Below are positions 16,661 to 25,988 of a stretch of DNA of 64,000 bases, one piece after another (the stretch's first letter is position 1; the number at the start of each line of letters is the position of its first letter). A program made the position numbers and the translations under genes. Source of the stretch: Lysinibacillus sp. BPa_S21 (lineage in GTDB: Bacteria; Bacillota; Bacilli; Bacillales_A; Planococcaceae). Below the pieces are notes generated by a model. It did not search any database. It saw nothing but the letters and a program-made list of their open reading frames with translations, and had not been told where the DNA came from. The DNA is taken from positions 186,001 to 250,000 of the forward strand of contig NZ_JALIRS010000004.1 of assembly GCF_023337795.1 (NCBI RefSeq), in the 5' to 3' direction.

Positions 16661-17392
16661 TTATGCCCGCAAGCTTTCCGAATATTTTAATGCAAGCTGC
16701 GTTCGGGAAGTTACTTGAAATTTTCGATACAAATTTTGCAGATGCTTCTTTACTGTATTTTCACTAACATATAAATAAGTGGCGATTTCTGCATTTTTAC
16801 ATCCCTTACATAAATAAATTAACAGCTCTTTCTCACGTTGTGTAATTTGCAATGATTCACCTGGCTGAACATATTGATTTAATAAATAGACATTTTCAAT
16901 CATCCGCTTTACAGTAGATAACTTTTGACTATCCTGCTCTGTAAATGGTATTTCTCCATATTTTCGCAAAAAGCCAATAGCGGCTGTTGGCTTTTGCTGA
17001 TTGTATAGATACATAACCATCTCGTCTATAAAATCATTTTTTTGTAAAAAGCGCTCAACATAATACCGCTTTTTTTTCATCGATATGACTTCATTTCGTT
17101 GCATTAATTGAATATCGGGTTGATTTTGCATATTCACTGGGTGTAAAGGATCGTAATATTTATATTCATGTAGGTAATTTTGTACTGTATAAGTCTCCAC
17201 ATTGAAACAGACAGGGTGTTCATTTAATTCCCCATCTGCCACTTCCCAAAATACTGTATGTTCATATTGAAAACACTCACTCAATACTTGCAACATATTC
17301 AATTTAAAGTTTTCGCTTGTTTGTTGCATATTCATATTCGAAATCTTAAACGTTGCTTCTAATAAAAACTCCACCTCTTTATGTTCATGCAA
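16661..17392 (-). CDS. LuxR-family transcriptional regulator
   Basis: The C-terminal 60 residues form a GerE/LuxR helix-turn-helix (ITQREKELLIYLCKG, then NAEIATYLYVSENTVKKHL). The N-terminal 170 residues look like a GAF-type sensory domain, without a receiver Asp, so it is not a classic two-component regulator. The TTG start at 17392 is supported by AGGAGG 8 bases upstream. It is divergent from the amidase at 17527 and may control it, but no ligand is evident. Confidence 0.82.
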   Translation of the reverse strand: MHEHKEVEFLLEATFKISNMNMQQTSENFKLNMLQVLSECFQYEHTVFWEVADGELNEHPVCFNVETYTVQNYLHEYKYYDPLHPVNMQNQPDIQLMQRNEVISMKKKRYYVERFLQKNDFIDEMVMYLYNQQKPTAAIGFLRKYGEIPFTEQDSQKLSTVKRMIENVYLLNQYVQPGESLQITQREKELLIYLCKGCKNAEIATYLYVSENTVKKHLQNLYRKFQVTSRTQLALKYSESLRA

Positions 17393-17526
17393 TATTAATT
17401 CCTCCTATTTTCTGCTTTAAGTTCATATATTCTTGTTCGTGAGAAATTATCCTTTTGGGTAATATCAATTTTTTTCGTCTCAACTTAAGATGAACTTGTA
17501 AGTCAAAACTATTATGAGGTGATCAG

Positions 17527-18993
17527 ATGAATTTACAAGAATATGCATCCTATGATGGTCTTGGATTAGCGGAGTTAGTGAAAACAAAGCAAGTGACACC
17601 AGAAGAACTTACAAAATTAGCGCTACAAGGTATTGAAAAGGTTAATCCTTCGATTAATGCAGTTGTCAGCGTGTTAGAGGAACAGGCTGAAAAAGCGATT
17701 TCAACTTTACATGATGATCAACCATTTGCAGGTGTACCATTTCTAATTAAAGAAGTTGTCCTCCATGCGGAAGGTGTGCCGCATAGTATGGGAAGTCGTG
17801 TAGCAGAAAAAGCTGTATTGTCTGTCGATAGTGAATTAATGAAACGTTTTAAAAACGCGGGTTTTGTATTAAGCGGTACAACCACAACACCAGAGTTCGG
17901 CTATAATGCCGCAACGGAAGCTGTCATTTATGGGCCAACTCGTAATCCATGGAATCTAGAGCATAGCCCTGGTGGTTCAAGTGGCGGTGCAGGCGCTTCT
18001 GTCGCAAGTGGCATTGTCCCAATCGCTCATGGCAATGATGGTGGCGGATCCATTCGTATTCCTGCATCATGCAGTGGAGTCGTTGGCTTGAAGCCTTCAC
18101 GTGGTCGAGTGCCAATGGGGCCTTATAATAGTGAGGCATTAAATGGGTTAGCCATTGAATTTGCGCTAACAAAAACCATTCGTGATACCGCAACACTACT
18201 GGACCAAGTAGCTGGGCCAGACTTAGGGTGCTACTCGATTATTCAAAGTCCAGAAATTCCTTACAGTAAAGCCATTCAGCAAAAGGTACGCCCACTTAAA
18301 ATCGCCTGGACAACAGAAACAAATTCTGGTGCATTTGTTGATCCGGAATGTATTGAGGCCGTGCATAAGGCCGTAAATTTATTAGAAGCATTAGGGCATG
18401 AATTAGTCGAAGCTCGACCAGTTTACGATCAAGCACCATTTTTACGGGCAACGGTAAATATATGGACAGCGAATATTTATAAAATGATTGAGGGAGCAGC
18501 GGAAATAACAGGTAAAACACCTTCGCGCGATAATATTGAAGCGGCCATTTGGCAATGCTATGAATACGGCAAAGATTTAAAAGCTAGCACACTTTTAGAA
18601 GCCATTAATACGAATGCACTTGTATCACGTCAAGTAGCGACATTCTTTACAGATTATGATGTGCTTTTAAGCCCAACAATCGGCACATTACCAGCGAAAA
18701 TTGGTGAGTTAAATGCGGATAATCCAAACATTTCAGCAATTGAATGGTCGGAGCAAATTTTCACATACGCACCGTTTACAAATTTGTTTAATGCAACAGG
18801 GCAACCATCATTATCATTACCGCTTGCAATGAGTACGTCAGGCTTACCAATAGGGCTGCAATTTACAGGACGTTTCGCAGATGAGTTAACCCTTCTTCAG
18901 CTTGGAAAACAATTAGAAGAATCTGCACCGTGGAAAGATCGAAAACCACCCGTACACGTGGGTGCAGAAGTTAAGGAAATTGCGACATCATAA
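17527..18993 (+). CDS. Amidase-signature enzyme
   Basis: The Ser-cisSer-Lys triad of the amidase signature family is complete: Lys in PFLIKEVV (about 75), the cis-Ser in [10 protein letters not shown] and the nucleophile Ser in [10 protein letters not shown]. At 488 residues it is the size of AmiC/NylA-like amidases and GatA. It stands alone without gatB or gatC, so it is a catabolic amidase of unknown substrate and not the tRNA amidotransferase subunit. GAGGTGATCAG precedes ATG 17527. A LuxR regulator is divergent from it. Confidence 0.88.
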   Translation: MNLQEYASYDGLGLAELVKTKQVTPEELTKLALQGIEKVNPSINAVVSVLEEQAEKAISTLHDDQPFAGVPFLIKEVVLHAEGVPHSMGSRVAEKAVLSVDSELMKRFKNAGFVLSGTTTTPEFGYNAATEAVIYGPTRNPWNLEHSPGGSSGGAGASVASGIVPIAHGNDGGGSIRIPASCSGVVGLKPSRGRVPMGPYNSEALNGLAIEFALTKTIRDTATLLDQVAGPDLGCYSIIQSPEIPYSKAIQQKVRPLKIAWTTETNSGAFVDPECIEAVHKAVNLLEALGHELVEARPVYDQAPFLRATVNIWTANIYKMIEGAAEITGKTPSRDNIEAAIWQCYEYGKDLKASTLLEAINTNALVSRQVATFFTDYDVLLSPTIGTLPAKIGELNADNPNISAIEWSEQIFTYAPFTNLFNATGQPSLSLPLAMSTSGLPIGLQFTGRFADELTLLQLGKQLEESAPWKDRKPPVHVGAEVKEIATS

Positions 18994-18995
18994 AA

Positions 18996-19034
18996 AAAGT
19001 AGGTGCAAGATTTTTTCTTGTACCTACTTTACGT
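18996..19034 (+). terminator. Terminator after the amidase
   Basis: A 15-base stem AAAGTAGGTGCAAGA pairs with TCTTGTACCTACTTT, with one mismatch. Confidence 0.75.
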
Positions 19035-19295
19035 ACATCTTAAAAAACTAATATTATTTGATACGATTCTCCATACAATGTTTATATGCGATAATAGTTA
19101 ATAAATTTTAATTTTCAAAAATCAAACGTTATAATTAATCTACTAAAGTTGAAGGGATGATGAATGGACGATGAGGCAAATAATTCTATTTTAAATGTAA
19201 AGTGATAAAAATAGGATTAGCCTGTTCATTTATTATACTTTTATGATGCTTACCTCATTGTAGACTTATTTTTTTACACAATAAATTTATTAACT

Positions 19296-19330
19296 AATCC
19301 TTCTGAAGAAATTTTCAGAGGGATTTTTTA
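19296..19330 (+). terminator. Orphan terminator in a decayed region
   Basis: AATCCTTCTGAA and TTCAGAGGGATT arms are followed by TTTTTTA. Upstream, 19035-19295 has only a 13-codon frame with GAAGGGATG before it and looks like debris. Confidence 0.6.
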
Positions 19331-19333
19331 TTT

Positions 19334-19624
19334 GTTTTTGCATATACATCCAAATTCAAAGGAATGGAATGATACGATCCACAGTAAAACGCAAATTTTC
19401 GAAGATATAATTCAAATTTTGAAAATCTCAATTCGAAAATTTTAGAGGATCCTGTACCAGAAAGACAAAATTGGAATGTAGGATTAAGACAAGTAAAACG
19501 TGTATTAGTAAAACGAAATGATGATACAGGCGTAAAGCCACACATCTATATACCTTGGACACCGCAACATTTACTTGAAGATATTGATCTAAATCATGTT
19601 TTACGTTTATGTCGTCAAAATTAA
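19334..19624 (+). pseudogene. Frameshifted gene remnant of unknown family
   Basis: Two overlapping plus-strand frames give protein-like text: first HPNSKEWNDTIHSKTQIF then EDIIQIL, ending at a stop near 19443; the neighbouring frame continues with SKILEDPVPERQNWNVG, RQVKRVLVKRNDDTG and PHIYIPWTPQHLLEDIDLN and stops at 19624. Together they look like the C-terminal part of one gene broken by a frameshift. No start or ribosome binding site is present. I do not recognise the family. The stretch 19625-19850 holds no gene. Confidence 0.45.
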
Positions 19625-19850
19625 GAAAGTACACTAAAAGGGGATTGCGATATGTGTTACACCATAAAAAGTTTACCTAACTGATTTAAAAGAAGTTGCC
19701 CAATCTTAAAAACTCGAATGGCAATAGGAATAGGTTTTCCAATAACATCATACAAATAATTTAATAAAGTAATAGCAAGGAAATGAATAAATATTAGTAT
19801 AATGTTCTATTTATGTATTTTTATGCTATAATAAAACTATAAACGGACGT

Positions 19851-20519
19851 ATGAAACATATCTTATTGCATGAAAGAAGTGTTTATTTGAGTTTATATGT
19901 AGCGTATGTATTAGTAGGACTTGCGATTGCCATGCCTGTTGGAGCCATTACAGTAGAAATGACCAAACAGGGACTAAAAAATGGCTTTATGCATGGCTGG
20001 GCTGTCGGGCTTGGTGGGATGACGATTGATGTTGTATTGGTTTTTGCATTGTATATGGGACTAGCGTCCATTTTAGCAATGCCGATCATTCAAATTCCTA
20101 TGTGGATTATTGGGGCAGGATTTTTATTTCTATTAGGGCTCGATTCAATCAAAAATGCTGATCATGATATTACGCTTGCCGGAGAGAAAGTGACGAAATC
20201 ATTTTTTGCTTCTTATCGTAATGGTTTACTAGTTGCCATTTCGCCTGGAAATCTAGTATTTTGGGTAAATGTTTTCGGTGTTGTACTAGCTAAATCTTAT
20301 GGGCAAGGCGAGTCAGCAAACTTTTTAGTAATTGCTGCAGGTGTACTGAGTGGCATATTGTTACATGATATAAGTTTGATGGCCATTGTTTCGGTTAGCC
20401 GTAGAGCGATGAGTCGTAAGGTCATTAAGTCACTTACAATGGTTGCGGGCTTATTACTAATTGGCTTTGCCGGCTATTTTATCTATGAATTTATACAAGC
20501 TATTAAGATCTATATATGA
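19851..20519 (+). CDS. LysE/RhtB-family amino-acid exporter
   Basis: Six predicted membrane helices and the family signature AMPVGAITVEMTKQGLKNG at the N terminus identify a LysE-type exporter; substrates in this family are basic or neutral amino acids. Length 222 is typical. The ATG at 19851 lacks a good ribosome binding site; a TTG at 19887, preceded by GAAAGAAG, would give a protein that begins directly with the first helix, closer to family starts. Both are possible. A bidirectional terminator follows at once. Confidence 0.78.
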   Translation: MKHILLHERSVYLSLYVAYVLVGLAIAMPVGAITVEMTKQGLKNGFMHGWAVGLGGMTIDVVLVFALYMGLASILAMPIIQIPMWIIGAGFLFLLGLDSIKNADHDITLAGEKVTKSFFASYRNGLLVAISPGNLVFWVNVFGVVLAKSYGQGESANFLVIAAGVLSGILLHDISLMAIVSVSRRAMSRKVIKSLTMVAGLLLIGFAGYFIYEFIQAIKIYI

Positions 20520-20553
20520 AAAGTGCGATCCTAAAAGATCGCACTTTTTCTTG
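20519..20553. terminator. Bidirectional terminator between convergent transporter genes
   Basis: AAAAGTGCGATC and GATCGCACTTTTT arms; A-run and T-run on the two sides serve the LysE gene and the convergent EamA gene, whose stop lies inside the palindrome. Confidence 0.9.
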
Positions 20554-21493
20554 TTCGTTTATAGGAATTTGACTCTCGAGCGTGCTTTTTCTGAAAAACT
20601 GTGAGATATAAAATCATACAGAGAATAAGCATTGTCCCAATAAACTGAAAGCCACCAAATGCAATTTTAAGCCAGAAAACACTTGTAATAACAGCTGTAA
20701 GGGGCTCCAGACTACCAAGTAAACTTGTTTCTTTCGGCGATAAATAATGTAAACTTGCGATATAAAACCAAAATGCTAGCATTGTCCCAAAAACAACGAT
20801 AAACAGAAAGTATAAGATTGTTGAAAATGCCCAATTGGACATGTCAATTTGCCATGGCTGATGGAAAAGGCTCATCACAATACCACCAATAAGCATTGAC
20901 CATCCTACAACGAGCAATGAGTGAAACTGCTGTAAGAGTGGAACAGCATATAACGTATAAAAAGCAGCAGAAAGACCGGATAAAATTCCCCAAAACACGG
21001 CCATCGCTGGGACAGAAAGTGTAGACAGCGAGCCATTTGTTAGTAGTAAAAAAGTGCCGGCAAGTGTCAAAGTCACAGCGATGCCATCCTGCCTTGTCAA
21101 TTGACTATGCTTCGTTATTAAATAATAGGCCATAATAAAGAGTGGTGCTAAGTATTGCAATAAAGTCGCTACAGCAGAGTTTCCTATAGCAATCGACATC
21201 ATATATGTATATTGAACAGCCAGCATGCCAAGTAAACTAAATAAAATTTGTCTAAAAGCATTGTGCTTTGTTCGCCACATCACAAAAATAGATTCTTTAC
21301 GATGTGTAATTTTGTAGATTGTTATGAGCATTAGACCGGCTAACAGAAGACGACTGGAAACGAGCCAGCCAACCTCAATATTTTCCTGCTGAAATAGCTT
21401 TTGTGCGACGGTACCGCCAACACCCCAAAAACTTGCCCCTAGAATGACAAGAATAAAACCAAGCGTGCGATTTTTCTGTGTAGATTGATTCAT
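20531..21493 (-). CDS. EamA/DMT-family transporter
   Basis: Ten predicted helices arranged as two EamA repeats (first repeat about 10-145, second about 160-300) mark a drug/metabolite transporter of the ten-helix type; GASFWGVGGTVAQKLF is the typical first helix. Substrate is unknown. The basic C-terminal tail (KKHARESNSYKRTRK) faces the cytosol. AGGAGATG stands before the ATG at 21493. It is divergent from an AraC regulator that begins about 110 bases away and is the likely controller. Confidence 0.85.
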   Translation of the reverse strand: MNQSTQKNRTLGFILVILGASFWGVGGTVAQKLFQQENIEVGWLVSSRLLLAGLMLITIYKITHRKESIFVMWRTKHNAFRQILFSLLGMLAVQYTYMMSIAIGNSAVATLLQYLAPLFIMAYYLITKHSQLTRQDGIAVTLTLAGTFLLLTNGSLSTLSVPAMAVFWGILSGLSAAFYTLYAVPLLQQFHSLLVVGWSMLIGGIVMSLFHQPWQIDMSNWAFSTILYFLFIVVFGTMLAFWFYIASLHYLSPKETSLLGSLEPLTAVITSVFWLKIAFGGFQFIGTMLILCMILYLTVFQKKHARESNSYKRTRKSAIF

Positions 21494-21603
21494 CGTAAAA
21501 CATCTCCTAAACTATCAATATAAAGCAATTATAAGGAATGTTATGCTTAATAAATATCGATTTATAACATTAAAAATATCAATATATTGAGGTGTACGAA
21601 GTA

Positions 21604-22491
21604 ATGGCGTTAACACATATTAAAATTGCGAAGGATTTACAAGAATTAACGTTACATGGGACGAAGGAATTTCCAGTGGCTCTGTATGAGACGGTTTTGC
21701 AACTAGATAGTTTAGATTTCGTACCGTTACATTGGCATAAAGAAATTCAATTTGTCTATGTGAAAAGCGGTCTTGTGGAATACCGAGTAGGAGCGGATGT
21801 ATTTGTACTTGAGGAGGGGGAGGGGGTTTTTGTCAATGCATCAGGTCTACATGAAGCCAAGCCTTTTCAAGTAGAGCAGGCAACAACTTTCTGTATTAAC
21901 GTGGATCCGTTACTATTAGGCGGGCACAAGGACAGTATTTTTGCCACTAAATATGTACTCCCATATATAACGAGCAATAGACTACCTTACGTAAAGCTCT
22001 CAGGTCAATTGGCGCAAAAAGTAGAAATCGTAGCGAAATTACTGCAAGAGCAAGCCATTTTTTATGAGCTAAAGATATGGAGAGAGTTATTAGTCATTTG
22101 GGAAACGATTTTGTCTCAATCAATGCTAACAGAAGAAATCCTAGACCCAGCCATTATTGTGCAGCATGAGCGCGCAAAGGATATGATTGATTATTTACAT
22201 GCCCATTATCAGGAGAAGGTAACTTTAGAAAATCTAGCTGCCCATGTTTTTTTAAGCCGTGCAGAATGTAGTCGCTTTTTCAAAAAAATGGTCGGCATCA
22301 CACCATTCACATATTTACTACATTATCGTCTTCGCAAAAGTATGGAGCTTTTACGTGATAGCGATCAGTCTATCACTACAATTGCGACAACAACAGGCTT
22401 TAGTACAGTAAGTTACTATATTGAAAAATTTAAGAAATATACAGGCTATTCCCCACATGCCTATCGTAAATGTTTTTTTGAAAAAGAATAG
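21604..22491 (+). CDS. AraC-family regulator with cupin sensor domain
   Basis: Residues about 25-150 form a cupin ligand-binding barrel (PLHWHKEIQFVYV with metal-like His residues); residues 195-290 hold two helix-turn-helix motifs (VTLENLAAHVFLSRAECSRFF and a second with SITTIATTTGFSTVSYYIEKF). Start chosen at ATG 21604, 9 bases after GAGGTG, rather than GTG 21592 that overlaps this site. Divergent orientation suggests control of the EamA exporter. The following 22492-22673 contains no gene. Confidence 0.87.
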   Translation: MALTHIKIAKDLQELTLHGTKEFPVALYETVLQLDSLDFVPLHWHKEIQFVYVKSGLVEYRVGADVFVLEEGEGVFVNASGLHEAKPFQVEQATTFCINVDPLLLGGHKDSIFATKYVLPYITSNRLPYVKLSGQLAQKVEIVAKLLQEQAIFYELKIWRELLVIWETILSQSMLTEEILDPAIIVQHERAKDMIDYLHAHYQEKVTLENLAAHVFLSRAECSRFFKKMVGITPFTYLLHYRLRKSMELLRDSDQSITTIATTTGFSTVSYYIEKFKKYTGYSPHAYRKCFFEKE

Positions 22492-22673
22492 CATAGCAAT
22501 GGAAAATAGACAGAGCCAATACCCATGTTTACAATGAATCGCTTCATCCTAAGCAAAGGCTTGTTTTTGGTCTAAATAATAGTTTCTCATCTTTGTTATG
22601 ATCATTTCTGTAATGTAACTATTTGTATTTTAATCCTTCTAATAGGTAGTAGAATAAATTTGGAGGTGGTTCA

Positions 22674-23072
22674 ATGAAAAAATCGATGTTCCTGATGTTA
22701 TTCGTCATTCTATTTTTACTTTCTGCTTGTTCTAATGAAAAAACGCAAACATTAGAAGATTTTTATAAGGATGCAAAAATTGAAAAAGTGCACAAAGTGA
22801 TTATTCAAGATGGTTCAACCGGTTATTCTAAAACGATAACGAAGCATGAACAAATTAGTGAATTTCTAGATCTGATTAAAAATATAAAATTTACTCCACA
22901 AGATAATCAAGAAAAAAGTGTAGGTTGGCGATATAGTATTGCTCTTTTTGATGGCGAAAAAGAATTTAAATTCACGCTACATCAAATTGGCAATACCTAT
23001 TACGATTCAAACCCAGATATTCATCCAATTGTAGAGAACTATTACAAGCAGTTAGATATTGTAGAAGAGTAA
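22674..23072 (+). CDS. Small lipoprotein of unknown function
   Basis: A type II signal peptide ends in the lipobox LLSAC (Cys at about 19), so the protein should be lipid-anchored on the outside of the membrane. The mature domain of about 110 residues alternates beta strands (KVHKVIIQDGSTG, WRYSIALFDGEKEFKFTL) as in small YcdA- or DUF5301-like lipoproteins, but I cannot assign a family firmly. GGAGGTGG 4-5 bases before ATG is strong. Single-gene unit with its own terminator. Confidence 0.75.
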   Translation: MKKSMFLMLFVILFLLSACSNEKTQTLEDFYKDAKIEKVHKVIIQDGSTGYSKTITKHEQISEFLDLIKNIKFTPQDNQEKSVGWRYSIALFDGEKEFKFTLHQIGNTYYDSNPDIHPIVENYYKQLDIVEE

Positions 23073-23081
23073 TGGCTAAAG

Positions 23082-23112
23082 AGACCTCTCATTATGGAGG
23101 TCTTTTAATTTT
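23082..23112 (+). terminator. Terminator after the lipoprotein gene
   Basis: GACCTC and GAGGTC arms with a TCATTATG loop are followed by TTTTAATTTT. Confidence 0.75.
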
Positions 23113-23200
23113 GCATTTGCCTTTGCCTTGATTTCGTTAAGATATGTGAAAAATTCTTGAAAATTATAGAAATAGAAACGTCATTTTATTACTGAAACTA

Positions 23201-23264
23201 TTGACAGTATTTACTATTTAAAATAAAGTGAAGTTAATAGTAAAGATACCTTTATTATTAACTT
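23201..23264 (+). promoter_or_regulatory. Promoter and palindromic operator of the MarR gene
   Basis: TTGACA at 23201 and TAAAGT at 23224 have a 17-base spacer. Immediately downstream, 15-base arms with one mismatch (AAGTTAATAGTAAAG at 23231 and CTTTATTATTAACTT at 23250) surround ATAC, overlapping the expected transcription start. This is a natural autoregulatory site for the MarR repressor. Confidence 0.65.
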
Positions 23265-23285
23265 ACTTAAAGGATTGAATGCACT

Positions 23286-23768
23286 ATGACAAACAATGAA
23301 GAACTGATTTATAAGCATGTGGAGGAAATAAATGAAGCTATTTATTCGATGGATAGCCATTTCATAAAGTTACATCAACATTTAATCAGTGATGAATTAT
23401 CTCCTAAACAAATAATTCTTTTAGATTTTATTAAAAAAAATAGCCAAGTGACAATTGGGCAAATCGCAAGTTATATGAATATAACTTCTAGTGCTGTCGG
23501 ACAGCTTGTTAGCAAACTTGAAGAGCAGCAATATGTATCTCGCAGCATTAATCCTGAAAATCGACGTGAAATATTTGTAAGTCTCGATACTTCAGGCCTT
23601 AAGTATTTTGATCGAGAGGAAGAAATCAAACGTTTTATTATCTCAAGATATTATTCGAAGCTTGAGTTAAGTGAAGTCGTGCAATTAAAAGAGATTGTTC
23701 AAAAGTTAAACCAAATTGTATTAAAGGAAGGAATTATTCATGAAATAAATGAAAAGGGAGAGAGTTAA
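23286..23768 (+). CDS. MarR-family transcriptional regulator
   Basis: A winged helix-turn-helix covers residues about 40-105: QVTIGQIASYMNITSSAVGQLV as recognition helix region and the wing VSRSINPENRREIFVSL. Flanking helices give the MarR dimer interface. The downstream membrane gene begins 1 base after its stop, so they form an operon in which the regulator probably represses both through the palindrome upstream. Confidence 0.87.
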   Translation: MTNNEELIYKHVEEINEAIYSMDSHFIKLHQHLISDELSPKQIILLDFIKKNSQVTIGQIASYMNITSSAVGQLVSKLEEQQYVSRSINPENRREIFVSLDTSGLKYFDREEEIKRFIISRYYSKLELSEVVQLKEIVQKLNQIVLKEGIIHEINEKGES

Positions 23769-23769
23769 C

Positions 23770-24807
23770 ATGATGGCATTGAAGAAAAAGCAAAATATAT
23801 GGCTAGCATTTTTGTTAGTCGTACTTACCAGCAATTACACACTTTATAACACTGGACTTGGTTCATCAATTTTACCTTCTGAAACAAATGGCGTTGTGCT
23901 TGGCTCATTAATTGATTTTGTTGTGATTATGCCTGTTTTATTTCTGCTGTATAAAGGGCAGTTTTCTATAAAACAAGCGATTATTTTAGCAGCGGCTGGT
24001 TGTATTGCAGCCCGTTTTATTATTCCAATAGAACATTTGCAGCCATTTGTTGCGGTGACTTGGGCTGGGTTTGCGATTGAAGGTACGCTTATTCTATTAG
24101 AAATTTTACTCGTTGCAACGCTTGTGCGCTACATGCCTAAAATTCTGGCGGATGTGCGATCCACTACTTTACCAGATCTGTTCTCATTTCCGAAAGCAGT
24201 TGAAAAACATGCACCAAAGCATCCGATTATTCAAATGCTTTGCGCAGATTTTTTAGTATTTTATTATGCTTTTGCAAGCTGGAAGAGAAAAGAGCACCCT
24301 GGTTTAACTTTGCATAAAAATTCGAGCTATATTGCCTTTATCATTATGCTAATCCATGGAATAGCCATTGAAACGATAGGGATTCATTGGTGGCTACATG
24401 AGAAATCAATGATTCTTTCTATTCTATTACTTATTTTAAATGTATACTCTGTTCTCTTTTTTTTAGCGGATATGCAAGCCGTTCGCTTAAATCCTGTCTA
24501 TGTAACATCTGATAAATTATATTTGTCTTTAGGATTAATGAAACGAGCGGAAATTCGCTTTGACCAAATTGAAGAGCTTATTGAGGATAAGGAACAGTTG
24601 GAAAGAAAATTATCCAAGGATACAATTGATTTTATTGCCCGTGATTTTGAAGCGGTATACCCACAGTTTATGTTAAGAATGAAGGAACCTGTGGAAGTAA
24701 CTTTCATGCTGGGGTTTAAAAAACGTTATAACAATGTAGCGATTAAAGCTGACCAAGCTCAGGAATTTAGAAAAATGCTTCTACAGGGAATGGAAGATAA
24801 TAAATAA
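23770..24807 (+). CDS. Multi-pass membrane protein of unknown function
   Basis: Seven or eight hydrophobic segments occupy residues about 8-235; the last 100 residues are a soluble domain (RFDQIEELIEDKEQLERKL). Bacillus relatives are often labelled beta-carotene monooxygenase, a label I do not trust because no iron ligands of that family are evident. I use ATG 23770, preceded by AAAGGGAGAGAG, rather than the upstream ATG at 23749 that overlaps marR. Co-transcription with the MarR regulator suggests a stress or drug-related role. Confidence 0.72.
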   Translation: MMALKKKQNIWLAFLLVVLTSNYTLYNTGLGSSILPSETNGVVLGSLIDFVVIMPVLFLLYKGQFSIKQAIILAAAGCIAARFIIPIEHLQPFVAVTWAGFAIEGTLILLEILLVATLVRYMPKILADVRSTTLPDLFSFPKAVEKHAPKHPIIQMLCADFLVFYYAFASWKRKEHPGLTLHKNSSYIAFIIMLIHGIAIETIGIHWWLHEKSMILSILLLILNVYSVLFFLADMQAVRLNPVYVTSDKLYLSLGLMKRAEIRFDQIEELIEDKEQLERKLSKDTIDFIARDFEAVYPQFMLRMKEPVEVTFMLGFKKRYNNVAIKADQAQEFRKMLLQGMEDNK

Positions 24808-24810
24808 TAA

Positions 24811-24854
24811 ACAACAGGTGCTAGCAAACGAAGCTGGCACCTGTTTTGTTTGGA
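24811..24854 (+). terminator. Terminator of the MarR operon
   Basis: ACAGGTGC and GCACCTGT arms with a long inner stem are followed by TTTGTTT; the reverse strand may serve the convergent ABC permease. Confidence 0.8.
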
Positions 24855-24860
24855 TCAGAT

Positions 24861-25988
24861 TTATAAGATTAAAATAATAATTAAAATAATAAGAACACAC
24901 AATATTGGCAAATCTACAAATCCCTTTAGCAATCGATTGCTAGCTACCTGAATTTGTTCTTGGGATACTTGAAAGATTGTCCATATTTTATGCTCGAAGA
25001 TTTGTTGGATGACCGATTGCATCATTGAGCGTAAAGTAAAATAAAGAATGCCAAGTATGATTATTTTTGCCCATACTGGCACAATAATGATGAGTCCAAT
25101 ACCACTCAATAAAAAACGAAGATATCCAAAGCGATACTGTTTTTGGCGAAGCATCGTTTTACATACTAATTCCTCTATAAAATAATCGGAACGTTGAAAC
25201 ATGCGCTTTGAATTTTTCCATAGTAGGCGAGGCTTTTTTAATTTCGGTACTAACTGACTTCGAAGTTCAGGGGCAATCCGGAATAAAATACTTTGCCATC
25301 TATAAAAAGCTGCTTGATCGAGCTCTACTTGCTGATCAAAATATTTAGTGCTATTGATAAAATGTCTATTATAATAGCTTGTGCAATATACAAGAAGAAT
25401 TAGATAAATAAGTGAAGTAATAATAATAGGTACATATAAAAAGCAAATTGTACCGATTATTGATAATAAAATGTTACTTAGTAGTTGCTGCCATTTACGA
25501 AGCTTTAATTGTAAAAGTACCTTCGTAAAATTAGACGTAAATAGTTGTAGTAGTAAAACGAGTAACTCTAGTATGGTTACATGATGAACGATTATAAAAA
25601 TGGGCGCTAATAAAGCAAGGGCAGAACTAAGTATAATTAGGTGCTTACTTAGCGTCCAATAAAGGCCAGCGCGTTTTAACTGTATCATTCGTTTTCGGTG
25701 TTGGATTAAAAAAAGACGATCGGCTTGCTGCAAATAAGTACGAAGAGTTTCGATACTTGTGATAATAAATAACAGTACAATGAAAATCACTAGCGGAATA
25801 TGTACAATCCAAGACGTACTAATAGTTAAGATAAAGTCTTTATAAAGAAAAAAACCAATGACTAGTGATGGTACAACAATATATAAGGCAACTGTCCAAT
25901 CGATAATGTTTGCCAGTAGCTTGAAATTGTTGGAGCGCTCTAATTTTCGTCGTTGCTGCGCTAAATTAGTCATGGTGATTTTCCTCAA
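24861..25988 (-). CDS. EcsB-like ABC transporter permease
   Basis: The 375-residue protein has hydrophobic segments near 27-50, 55-76, 110-165, 175-200 and two more at the C terminus, and matches the EcsB/YthQ type of permease. In B. subtilis EcsAB influences secretion and intramembrane proteolysis. Its start lies 23 bases inside the ATPase gene, in another frame, which fits translational coupling. An additional ecsAB locus probably exists elsewhere, so this may be the YthPQ-like paralogue. Confidence 0.75.
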   Translation of the reverse strand: MRKITMTNLAQQRRKLERSNNFKLLANIIDWTVALYIVVPSLVIGFFLYKDFILTISTSWIVHIPLVIFIVLLFIITSIETLRTYLQQADRLFLIQHRKRMIQLKRAGLYWTLSKHLIILSSALALLAPIFIIVHHVTILELLVLLLQLFTSNFTKVLLQLKLRKWQQLLSNILLSIIGTICFLYVPIIITSLIYLILLVYCTSYYNRHFINSTKYFDQQVELDQAAFYRWQSILFRIAPELRSQLVPKLKKPRLLWKNSKRMFQRSDYFIEELVCKTMLRQKQYRFGYLRFLLSGIGLIIIVPVWAKIIILGILYFTLRSMMQSVIQQIFEHKIWTIFQVSQEQIQVASNRLLKGFVDLPILCVLIILIIILIL

